Assembly (NCBI GenBank): GCA_016742095.1
Contig: JACVCJ010000034.1
Location: forward strand, 1-38,349
DNA from: Bacteroidia bacterium
Lineage (GTDB): Bacteria > Bacteroidota > Bacteroidia > CAIKAF01
Direction: 5' to 3'
Length of the DNA: 38,349 nt
The translations under genes were made by a program, and so were the position numbers. Within the stretch, counting starts at the first letter, position 1, and every line of letters starts with the position of its first letter. Of this stretch, positions 8,167 through 15,829 are shown one piece after another. The notes under the pieces were generated by a model. That model saw only the letters and a program-made list of their open reading frames with translations, was not told the DNA's origin and ran no database searches.

Positions 8167-9410
8167 AGAAAGCGGCAGGTGAGCAGGGCCGCATCGTCGT
8201 GGAAAGAGCCCGTTCCGGATCTAAAGCGGTTCATTTCCAGGCTCAGCGTCAGGTTCACTTCTTCGGCCGTATGCAGCCCGTTATCGAGCAATACACGCTT
8301 CACCGGTTCATAACCGAAAAATTCTTCTTTTTTATTCTGCAGTTCGCTTACCCCGTCGGTAAAGCACACCAGTACGGCGTCTTTTTCCAGTACGCGCTCG
8401 CCTTTGTGCACAAAGGGCAGGGGAGTGATCATGCCCAGGCCGGTGGTGCCGTCTTCCAGCAGTTCGGTGTTTTTGCCGTTGCGCAGTACGGGCGGGTTGT
8501 GGCCGGCATTCACATAGCTCAGCTGCCGGGTCTGTGTGTTGTAACGCGCCAGGAAAGCCGTGATAAAACGCTCGCCGCGGGCCGCTCGGTCTACTTTTTC
8601 GGCCAGTTTACGCGCCAGTTCCTCCAGGTTGTCGTAGATCGGGAACAGGGCCCGCACATTGGCCTGGAAGTTTGACATCAGCAGGGCCGCCGATATTCCT
8701 TTACCCGATACGTCGGCAATGCAGAAGGCTATTTCGTGTTCGTTCAGTTCAAAATAATCGTAATAATCGCCGCCGACCTCTGAAAAAGGTACATGAAAAG
8801 CCGCAATGTCCAGCTGCAGCGAAGCATTGTTCCAGGGGGGCGGAAACAGCATGGCCTGCAGTTCCGAGGCCAGTTCCAGCTCTTTCTGCAGACGTTCACG
8901 GCGCAGGTTCTCCTTGTAAAGCACTTTGTTTTCCAGGGCCACGAACACAATATTGGTCAGGGTCTGTAAAAACACCAGGCTGTCGGTCACATGCTCGGGC
9001 AGGGTGCTCAGGTCGGCCGTTTCAAAAACGGTCTCTACCAGCAGCAGGGCCAGTACGCGGTCTTTGTGGTGGGCGGGTATCAAAACGTTAAAGCCGTTCG
9101 AGCTGCCCGCGGGCCGGTATACGATATTGTCGGGGTTCTTGATCTCGTTGGAAAGGGAAGCGCCCAGCAGGGCTTCGATCTCGGCCTCTTCGGCATGCAG
9201 CGAAGATTCTACCTTGAGGCCGCTGTTGTTGGAGAAGAGCACAAACTTACGGATATAGGCCTGCTTGCCCAGGATACTGTTGTAAATATCCAGGATCTCC
9301 CGGCGCGAATAATTGTTATTGATCGCCTGTGTAACCAGTAACAGGTTGCGGAGCTGCGTTTTATAACTCTGCTCCGGGCTTCCGCTCTTGAATCCTCCCC
9401 CAAATCTCAT
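8163..9410 (-). CDS. GAF-PP2C (SpoIIE/RsbU-type) serine phosphatase
   Basis: 415 residues. The N-terminal half (about 30-170) resembles a GAF sensor domain. A short helical linker (ENLRRERLQKELELASELQ) leads to a PPM/SpoIIE phosphatase domain with metal-binding aspartates in EVGGDYYDYFEL, IADVSGKGISAALLM, VLVCFTDGVSEL and the final HDDAALL. The motif LSYVNAGHNPPVL is typical of RsbU-like enzymes. Such phosphatases usually activate anti-anti-sigma factors in partner-switching stress responses. No STAS or anti-sigma gene is present here, so the target is elsewhere or different. Convergent with RDD, overlapping it by four bases. Confidence 0.87.
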   Translation of the reverse strand: MRFGGGFKSGSPEQSYKTQLRNLLLVTQAINNNYSRREILDIYNSILGKQAYIRKFVLFSNNSGLKVESSLHAEEAEIEALLGASLSNEIKNPDNIVYRPAGSSNGFNVLIPAHHKDRVLALLLVETVFETADLSTLPEHVTDSLVFLQTLTNIVFVALENKVLYKENLRRERLQKELELASELQAMLFPPPWNNASLQLDIAAFHVPFSEVGGDYYDYFELNEHEIAFCIADVSGKGISAALLMSNFQANVRALFPIYDNLEELARKLAEKVDRAARGERFITAFLARYNTQTRQLSYVNAGHNPPVLRNGKNTELLEDGTTGLGMITPLPFVHKGERVLEKDAVLVCFTDGVSELQNKKEEFFGYEPVKRVLLDNGLHTAEEVNLTLSLEMNRFRSGTGSFHDDAALLTCRFL

Positions 9411-9527
9411 GGGGTGAAGTTACAATGCGGCCTTTTAAAAAAGAAATTTTTATTCGCAGAAAAGAGCTTTGTTAAGAACCCCGACCGGGGGCAGGCATAT
9501 CAAAAAAAAGCGCAATCTTTGCAGCCT

Positions 9528-10664
9528 ATGCATTTTGAGCTTATTCAGAAGGATACTTCCGGCGCCACGGCAGCCCGTGCAGGCGTACTGCACACAGGCC
9601 GGGGCCCCGTACAGACCCCGATCTTCATGCCGGTGGGCACGGTGGCTACCGTAAAATCGGTACACCCGCACGAACTTAAAAAGAACATTAAGGCTCAGAT
9701 CATCCTGGCCAATACCTATCACCTGTACCTGCGCCCGGGCATGAAAGTGATGGAAGAGGCCGGCGGCGTACATAAGTTCATGAGCTGGGATGGCCCCATG
9801 CTTACCGACAGCGGCGGTTACCAGGTATTTTCCCTGGCGGGCAACCGCAAGCTTACCGAAGAAGGCGCCCTTTTCCAGTCGCATATCGATGGCTCCCGCC
9901 ACCTTTTTACGCCGGAATCCGTAATGGACATTCAGCGTACCATCGGGGCCGATATCTGTATGGTCTTCGACGAATGTCCGCCCTATCCCAGTACCTACAG
10001 TTATGCCAAAAACAGCATGGAGCTTACGCACCGCTGGCTGCAGCGCTGCATAAAACGCTTTTCGGAAACGGGACCGAAATACGGCGTGGAACAGGCGCTT
10101 TTTCCCATTGTACAGGGCAGTACCTACAACGATCTGCGTGCCGACAGTGCAAAGTTCATCGCCGACCAGGATATGCCGGGCAATGCCATCGGCGGACTGG
10201 CCGTAGGCGAACCGGCCGAAAAAATGTACGATATGATCGAACTGGTGAACGAAATACTGCCGGCCACCAAACCCCGTTATCTCATGGGCGTGGGTACGCC
10301 GGTGAACATACTCGAGGCCATTGCCCGCGGCGTGGATATGTTCGATTGCGTAATGCCTACCCGCAACGGGCGGCACGGACTGCTGTTCACCCGCCACGGC
10401 ATCGTGAACATAAAGAACGAAAAATGGAAGACCGATTTTTCGGCCCTCGAAGAGGACCCTGTGGTACATGGTGGCACCGTGTATACAAAAGGATACCTGC
10501 ATCACCTGTTCAAGGCCGATGAACTGCTGGGACTACAGATCGCCTCCCTGCACAACCTGGCCTTTTACCTCTGGCTGGTCACACAGGCCCGCGAACATAT
10601 TATGAACGGCACATTTGCCGCCTGGAAAAATGAAATGATACCCGTACTGGGCAAAAAATTATAA
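9528..10664 (+). CDS. tgt: queuine tRNA-ribosyltransferase (tRNA-guanine transglycosylase)
   Basis: 378 residues from the ATG at 9528; homology begins at MHFELIQKDTSGATAARAG. It exchanges guanine 34 of GUN-anticodon tRNAs for preQ1. Catalytic aspartates are in LTDSGGYQVFSL and in GVDMFDCVMPTRNGRHG (nucleophile region). The structural zinc site is absent: where other bacterial enzymes have C-x-C-x2-C, this one reads DPVVHGGTVYTKGYLHHL (about residues 311-330). I recall the same loss from flavobacterial sequences. Likely first gene of a tgt-galE-NTF2 unit, two bases before galE. Upstream, AATCTTTG at 9514-9521 is one mismatch from a -7 box. Confidence 0.95.
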   Translation: MHFELIQKDTSGATAARAGVLHTGRGPVQTPIFMPVGTVATVKSVHPHELKKNIKAQIILANTYHLYLRPGMKVMEEAGGVHKFMSWDGPMLTDSGGYQVFSLAGNRKLTEEGALFQSHIDGSRHLFTPESVMDIQRTIGADICMVFDECPPYPSTYSYAKNSMELTHRWLQRCIKRFSETGPKYGVEQALFPIVQGSTYNDLRADSAKFIADQDMPGNAIGGLAVGEPAEKMYDMIELVNEILPATKPRYLMGVGTPVNILEAIARGVDMFDCVMPTRNGRHGLLFTRHGIVNIKNEKWKTDFSALEEDPVVHGGTVYTKGYLHHLFKADELLGLQIASLHNLAFYLWLVTQAREHIMNGTFAAWKNEMIPVLGKKL

Positions 10665-10666
10665 TT

Positions 10667-11689
10667 ATGGCTAAAATTCTTCTTACCGGTGCATCGGGCT
10701 ATATCGGATCGCATACTCTGCTCAGTTTTCGGGAACAGGGCTATACCGATATCATAGCGGTGGACAATTTTTCCAATTCGCACCCGGAGATCTACGACCG
10801 CATCGCCGCTATCAGCGGCATGCCTGTAAAGCATTACAACGTGGATGTCCGCTCCGATGCCTTTGAGACCGTCTTTACCGAAAACCCGGGTATCGAAGGT
10901 ATGATCCATTTTGCCGCCTATAAATCGGTGCCCGAAAGCGTGGAGAAACCGCTGGAATATTTCGAAAATAACGTATCGGGCCTGGTACATGTGATGCAGC
11001 TTTGTAAGAAATACGGGGTAAAGGTTTTCGTATTTTCATCGTCCTGCTCCGTATACGGCAATATCGACGTACTGCCGGTCATGGAAAGTAGTCCCCTCAA
11101 TCCTCCCGAATCGCCTTATGCGGCCAGCAAAAGGATCGGCGAAGAACTGCTGCAGAGCTGGGCGGGCACGGGGGCCGGCATTAAAATCATAAACCTGCGT
11201 TATTTCAATCCTGCGGGTGCCTATAAAAACGGCCTGCTGGGCGAGTTGCCCCTGAACAGGCCCGCCAACCTGGTGCCTGTGCTGTGTGCGAATGCGCTGG
11301 ACCCCGGCACGGCCTTTACCGTGTTCGGTACCGATTACAATACGCCCGACGGCAGCTGCATCCGCGACTACATACACGTGTCCGACATTGCCGATGCCCA
11401 TGTGGCTGCTTTCGTATATGCATCAAATTCAGCCGATACAACCTTTTTCCGTACCTATAACCTGGGCAGCGAATCGGGCACTTCGGTACTCGAGGTCATC
11501 CGCGTGTTCAGCGAAGAGAACGGCGTTACGCTCAACTATACGCTGGGTCCGCGCCGCAGCGGCGACGTAGAGGCCATCTGGGCCGATTGTTCCCTGGCAC
11601 TTGCCGAACTGGGCTGGAAACCCCGCCGCAGCCTGGGCGAGATCATGCGCAGCGCCTGGCAGTGGACGCTTAATTATACAAAATCATAA
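10667..11689 (+). CDS. galE: UDP-glucose 4-epimerase
   Basis: 340 residues, the standard length for GalE. The NAD-binding glycine motif TGASGYIGS is at residues 7-15, the catalytic SSCSVYG serine region follows, and the Y-x3-K pair is in SPYAASKRIGEEL near residue 150. The substrate-domain signature LRYFNPAGA and the late GDVEAIWADCSLA segment fit the epimerase rather than other short-chain dehydrogenases. It interconverts UDP-glucose and UDP-galactose (some homologues also the N-acetyl forms) for surface polysaccharides. The gene starts two bases after tgt and ends five bases before the NTF2-like gene. Confidence 0.93.
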   Translation: MAKILLTGASGYIGSHTLLSFREQGYTDIIAVDNFSNSHPEIYDRIAAISGMPVKHYNVDVRSDAFETVFTENPGIEGMIHFAAYKSVPESVEKPLEYFENNVSGLVHVMQLCKKYGVKVFVFSSSCSVYGNIDVLPVMESSPLNPPESPYAASKRIGEELLQSWAGTGAGIKIINLRYFNPAGAYKNGLLGELPLNRPANLVPVLCANALDPGTAFTVFGTDYNTPDGSCIRDYIHVSDIADAHVAAFVYASNSADTTFFRTYNLGSESGTSVLEVIRVFSEENGVTLNYTLGPRRSGDVEAIWADCSLALAELGWKPRRSLGEIMRSAWQWTLNYTKS

Positions 11690-11694
11690 AACCG

Positions 11695-12174
11695 ATGGAA
11701 GCGAACAAAGCACTTATCGAAAAGTTCTACGCCGCTTTTGCCCATGCCGACCCCCAAACCATGGTGCAATGCTACCACCCGGACATCCGTTTCCAGGACC
11801 CGGCTTTCGGCGTACTCAACGGCGACGATGCCCGCAATATGTGGCTCATGCTGGTGAATCCCGGGCTGAAACTTATGTTCTCCAACGTAGAGGCCGATGA
11901 AAGAACGGGCCGTGCCGATTGGGTGGCGGTGTACACTTTCAGCAAGACCGGCAGACAGGTCACCAACCGCATTCACGCGGAGTTCGAGTTTAAGGACGGG
12001 CTCATTTACCGCCACACCGATACCTTCAGCTTTCATAAATGGGCCTCGCAGGCGCTCGGACTCAGCGGTAAACTGTTAGGCCGGACCTCCTTCCTGCAGA
12101 ACAAGGTGCGCACGCAGGCCCTGGAGAACCTCCGCCGTTTCAGCGAAAAAAAGAAGGGCGCGGGCAACGCGTAG
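11695..12174 (+). CDS. NTF2-like / SnoaL-like fold protein
   Basis: 159 residues. The opening NKALIEKFYAAFAHADPQTMVQCYHPDIRFQDPAFG is the classical start of SnoaL/NTF2-like proteins (helix, then HPDIxFxDP). The rest alternates strands (GRADWVAVYTFSKTG, IHAEFEFKDGLIYRHTDTF), as expected for the cone-shaped fold. The C-terminal ~35 residues are basic and helical (LENLRRFSEKKKGAG). Members include isomerases, hydrolases and ligand-binding proteins, so no activity can be named. Probably co-transcribed with galE. Confidence 0.75.
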   Translation: MEANKALIEKFYAAFAHADPQTMVQCYHPDIRFQDPAFGVLNGDDARNMWLMLVNPGLKLMFSNVEADERTGRADWVAVYTFSKTGRQVTNRIHAEFEFKDGLIYRHTDTFSFHKWASQALGLSGKLLGRTSFLQNKVRTQALENLRRFSEKKKGAGNA

Positions 12175-12313
12175 CCCTGTAAAGAGCGGCCTCCCCGCTG
12201 CACGTGTGAGTACAGTCCCTGCGGTCCTTAGCACACGGCGTGCATCGGGCGCGCGGTAAAAAAGGCCTTTCCCTGTATCCGGGCTTCCTGTGCGTTACGC
12301 AGGAGCGTGGCGT

Positions 12314-13741
12314 TTACACTTTTACTTTTTTCCATCCGCCCCGGCGGAACATAATGAAACCCGCAATGCTGATGGCCGTTTCTGCCACCGGTATGGCTAT
12401 AAATACGCCGTCGGGCCCCATGTTCAGGCCGCGTGCCAGGAACCAGGCAAAAGGCACCTGGAACAGCCAGAACCCGATAAAGTTGATCACCGTGGGTGTC
12501 CAGGTATCGCCGGCCCCGTTAAAGGTGTTCATCATCACCATACCGATGCCGTAGAAAATATAGCCCAGGCTTATGATGCGCAGGGCCCGGGCGGCTACCT
12601 CGCGTATTTCGGGGTTATCTGTAAAAAAGGCTACGAACCAATGCCCGCCCGCTAAAAAGAACAGGGTAACCAGTATCATAAAGATCACATTGTAGCGCAC
12701 GGTCTTCATTACCGATTCCTGTGCACGTTGCAGCTGTCCGGCCCCCAGGTTCTGCCCCACCAGGGTAGAGGCGGCATTGCTCAGGCCCCAGGCCGGCAGT
12801 ATAAAAAAGGTCATCAGGCGCAGGGCCGTCTGGTAACCGGCCGAACCGGCATCGCTGCCCGTTTTGGCCACCAGGTAGGCCAGGAATATCCAGCTGCAGG
12901 AAGCGATCACGAACTGGAATACCCCCGGGGCGGCGATCTTCAGCAGGGAACCGATCTGCGGCCAGTCCGGCAGAAAATAGCTCAGGCGCATTTTCAGGGT
13001 GCCTTTTCCGTTAAAGAGGTTGTACAGCTGGTACACTACGCCGGCCCCGCGACCGATAGCCGTAGCCATGGCGGCTCCGGTAAGCCCGAAGGCGGGTACA
13101 GGCCCCCAGCCGTTAATGAGTATGGGGCAGAGGATAATGTTCATGATATTGGCCAGCCACAGGCTTTTCATAGCAATGGCCGCATTGCCCGCCCCGCGGA
13201 AGATCCCGTTGATCAGGAACAGGAACATGATCACCAGGCTGCTGCCCATCATAATGCGTACAAAGGGCGTACCCTGTGTGGCGGTCTCCTCACTGGCGCC
13301 CATCAGTAACAGTATTTCGCGGGCATAGATCACTCCGCTTACGGATATCAGCAGGGTAAAAGCAAAGGCAATAAGTATGGCCTGTATGCCTGCTTTGGCA
13401 GCGGCTTCCGGGTTCTTTTCGCCGATGCGGCGGGCTACCACGGCCGTGGCCGCCATACTGATGCCGATGGCCAGGGAATAGATCACGGTAAGCACCGATT
13501 CGGTAAGGCCCACGGTTTGTACGGCATGACTGCTGTTGTGCAGGTGTCCCACAAAATAGAGGTCTACCAGGGCAAATACCGATTCCATGATCATTTCGAG
13601 CATCATCGGTATGGCCAGCAGGATCACCGCTCTGCGTATGCTGCCGGTGGTATAGTCAGCTTCTTCGCCGTTCAGCGATTGTTTAATAAGAGAAAATATG
13701 CGGGATAAGGTACCCGTAGGTTGTTCCGGTTTCGTTGTCAT
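12314..13741 (-). CDS. MATE-family multidrug/sodium antiporter
   Basis: 475 residues with about 12 membrane helices in two similar halves, beginning at AVILLAIPMMLEMIMESVFALVDLYFVG, a typical MATE opening. Further family marks are GAGNAAIAMKSLWLANIMNIIL and, in the second half, ALRLMTFFILPAWGLSNAASTLVGQNLG. MATE proteins export cationic drugs or metabolites in exchange for Na+ or H+ at the inner membrane. The last residues (GWKKVKV) are basic. It converges on the NTF2-like gene across about 139 bases and is separated from the secreted-protein genes by 217 bases, so it is likely a single-gene unit. Confidence 0.92.
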   Translation of the reverse strand: MTTKPEQPTGTLSRIFSLIKQSLNGEEADYTTGSIRRAVILLAIPMMLEMIMESVFALVDLYFVGHLHNSSHAVQTVGLTESVLTVIYSLAIGISMAATAVVARRIGEKNPEAAAKAGIQAILIAFAFTLLISVSGVIYAREILLLMGASEETATQGTPFVRIMMGSSLVIMFLFLINGIFRGAGNAAIAMKSLWLANIMNIILCPILINGWGPVPAFGLTGAAMATAIGRGAGVVYQLYNLFNGKGTLKMRLSYFLPDWPQIGSLLKIAAPGVFQFVIASCSWIFLAYLVAKTGSDAGSAGYQTALRLMTFFILPAWGLSNAASTLVGQNLGAGQLQRAQESVMKTVRYNVIFMILVTLFFLAGGHWFVAFFTDNPEIREVAARALRIISLGYIFYGIGMVMMNTFNGAGDTWTPTVINFIGFWLFQVPFAWFLARGLNMGPDGVFIAIPVAETAISIAGFIMFRRGGWKKVKV

Positions 13742-13872
13742 AAAAAATACATGGAAAAATACACACTATGGCGGCTGCGCTGCACGCAGTGCCGTTCTGT
13801 TAAGGGTTTTGCAAAGGCGGCCGTGATACGCGGCCTGTTTTAGAACTTCATCGTTCGTGTGTGTTAATGGCC

Positions 13873-13880
13873 CAAAGATA
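13873..13880 (-). promoter_or_regulatory. possible -7 box TATCTTTG upstream of the MATE gene
   Basis: Minus-strand exact match to TAnnTTTG, about 130 bases upstream of the MATE start. It implies a long 5' leader containing a short hairpin (GGCCG / CGGCC arms near 13822-13838). No -33 element was found, so the call is weak. Confidence 0.25.
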
Positions 13881-13958
13881 AAAGGAATCCCGGAAACGGA
13901 AGAACGGCGGCGAAAAAAAAACGCCGAAAACCCGGACCGATATTTTTTACAGTAGTGT

Positions 13959-14555
13959 TTACTGCCAGAGCGCCGCTTCGTTCGGTGCCTTTTTCATAAT
14001 GGCGTGTACCGCTCCCAGCCAGTAATTACGGAATCCGAAACCGCCTGGCGCCCCGCTCATCTTATGCTGGCGCAGTACTTTTTTGTTCTTTATATCGAAA
14101 AACACGACATGTATGACCGCTTTTTCATTCAGCTTATCGAAACTATCCACAATAAATACGAGTCCGAGTCCCGAAGACTGTGTGGGCTTGTAGGCAGAGA
14201 CCATGCCGGGTATGTCTTTATCGTCGATCTCGTGCGGCGCTTCGGTCACCAGTCCGTCCACTTTTACGGAGGCGTTGCGGGGTTCCACCACGCTCATATC
14301 GTAGGTAGCTTCGGTTTTCTTAAAAAAACGGGTAATGCTGTATTTATCCTTTTCGGCAACCAGTACATTGTTCCACTCTTTAAAGTAATGATCCTTTATT
14401 TTCTGCGGTTCGGTAAAACCGACAGAACCTACCAGTTTCGCTTTGGAAAAATCCAGGCCGTAAAAGATCACGGAAGGGTCGTGCACCGAAGCCTGTGAAA
14501 ACGCATAAAAGGGGAGAAATAAAAAGGCGAATCCGATAAAAAGACTGTTTTTCAT
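13959..14555 (-). CDS. secreted protein of unknown function
   Basis: 198 residues. A clear signal peptide (MKNSLFIGFAFLFLPFYAFS-Q) gives a periplasmic or exported mature protein of about 178 residues. I recognise no domain. The mature part starts DPSVIFYGLDFSKAKLVG, has a strand-rich centre (SGLGLVFIVDSFDKLNEK, AVIHVVFFDIKNKKVLR), and a Gly-rich turn (SGAPGGFGFRNYWLG) near the C-terminus. The phrase 'VIFYGLDFSKAKLVG' recurs, as I recall it, in uncharacterised Bacteroidota proteins. The two upstream genes also encode secreted proteins in the same direction; the 96-base gap may hold its own promoter. Confidence 0.65.
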   Translation of the reverse strand: MKNSLFIGFAFLFLPFYAFSQASVHDPSVIFYGLDFSKAKLVGSVGFTEPQKIKDHYFKEWNNVLVAEKDKYSITRFFKKTEATYDMSVVEPRNASVKVDGLVTEAPHEIDDKDIPGMVSAYKPTQSSGLGLVFIVDSFDKLNEKAVIHVVFFDIKNKKVLRQHKMSGAPGGFGFRNYWLGAVHAIMKKAPNEAALWQ

Positions 14556-14651
14556 AATAATGGCGGATATATAAAACCAATATACGAAAAATCAGCAGAG
14601 AATGTGCTTTCAGAACTGTCTAAAAAAAAATAATATTTTTACATTCATGTC

Positions 14652-15812
14652 TTACTCCTTAAAGAAGCGTACTCCGTTCTCACCTACATAACCATAGCCT
14701 CCGGCCGTTTTTACATAGAAGAGGATAAATCCTTCGTTCAGGTATGTAGACCTTTCCAGCGATTCGTATACCGGGGGGATCAGCAGTTTCCGTTCAAAGA
14801 TATAGGCTCCTTTTTTGCCGTCTTTCTCTAACTCGTACCCGTAACAGGTCTCGTGTATCCTCGAATATTCGGCCGGGATCAGCGCTTCGCCCTTTAGATT
14901 GATAATACCGTACATGTCGTTCTCTAAAATGCGGAAATAGAGAGGTTCCCTGGCATAACCCGGGCTGCATCGGGTCAGTACTGTGTACCTGGGCTCCATC
15001 AGCACCTGTTTTTTTTCCAGGTCGTAGATCCCGATCATTCCTGTCTGTTCAATGTATACGTATTTGTCGTAACCCGCCATGGTACGCACCGCTTCGTACT
15101 GCTTACGCAATTCTTTCTTCTGTGTGGCAAACGGATCGGCAGGTTCTGCAACTACACCCGCTACCGCCTCTTCCACCGCCGTAAGGTAGTCATCCCAGCC
15201 GGCTTCTGCCAGGCGTTTATCAGTAAAACGTTCCATAGCGATCATTCCGCGGGCAATCCAGGTAATTTCGGCCTCATTGGTCTCACCACTGTTATCCTGC
15301 GATATACGCTGGTATTTCACGGGGATCAGCAGTTTTCCCGTACTGTTCACCAGGCCTTTCAGCCCGTCTTTTTCTACAACATAACTCTTGTTTTCGACGA
15401 CCTCTATTTTGTCGTACTGGCAGCTGATCAGCTGTTTACCGTTAACGAACATACCGACCCTGCCGGCTTTGTACACATGGTAACGGTCTTTCCAGTCATA
15501 CCGGATCGAAGCTTTCACAGAGTCGTACGCATAGGTTTCGGGCACTTTTACCAGCATGTTCTCATCGAGTACATAAGCGGCGGTGGTCTTCTTTACCACA
15601 TAACGCGCGTAGGTCTTTTTTTCCTCTCCGTTGTAATAATAGTTCGGTTCTATCGACTTATAAACGGCGCTCACTTTCAGGTTGCCGGAAGTATCGGCAA
15701 AGCCCCAGAGGTTCTTTACACGGTAGGGCACCAGTACTTTAGAGGGACTTACCTGGGCCGGGAGATCCCCTCCGAAAAGCAGTACCAGTAGCAGGAAAAG
15801 GCTATTTTTCAT
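14652..15812 (-). CDS. secreted WG-repeat protein
   Basis: 386 residues with a signal peptide ending at LPA-Q. The mature protein is made of WG-type beta repeats, units of about 40-50 residues with a Gly/Trp-Gly turn, such as VKNLWGFADTSGNLKV, EKDGLKGLVNSTGKLLIPVKY, ENDMYGIINLKGEALIPAEY and EKDGKKGAYIFERKLLIPPVY, ending TAGGYGYVGENGVRFF. A charged helical insert (about residues 185-245) splits the repeat run. WG repeats form beta-propeller-like surfaces of unknown ligand. The start lies 17 bases after the preceding 598-residue gene, so the two are probably one transcript. Confidence 0.8.
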   Translation of the reverse strand: MKNSLFLLLVLLFGGDLPAQVSPSKVLVPYRVKNLWGFADTSGNLKVSAVYKSIEPNYYYNGEEKKTYARYVVKKTTAAYVLDENMLVKVPETYAYDSVKASIRYDWKDRYHVYKAGRVGMFVNGKQLISCQYDKIEVVENKSYVVEKDGLKGLVNSTGKLLIPVKYQRISQDNSGETNEAEITWIARGMIAMERFTDKRLAEAGWDDYLTAVEEAVAGVVAEPADPFATQKKELRKQYEAVRTMAGYDKYVYIEQTGMIGIYDLEKKQVLMEPRYTVLTRCSPGYAREPLYFRILENDMYGIINLKGEALIPAEYSRIHETCYGYELEKDGKKGAYIFERKLLIPPVYESLERSTYLNEGFILFYVKTAGGYGYVGENGVRFFKE

Positions 15813-15829
15813 AATTCGTATAGGTGTTA

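Noticed and set aside
9450-10505. 351-codon open frame on the minus strand opposite tgt
   Set aside because: A shadow of the well-conserved tgt gene, with no recognisable domain.
12175-12313. Terminator between the NTF2-like and MATE genes
   Set aside because: CGTGTG/CACACG arms exist near 12203-12238, but they are far apart, the stem is interrupted and there is no T tract.
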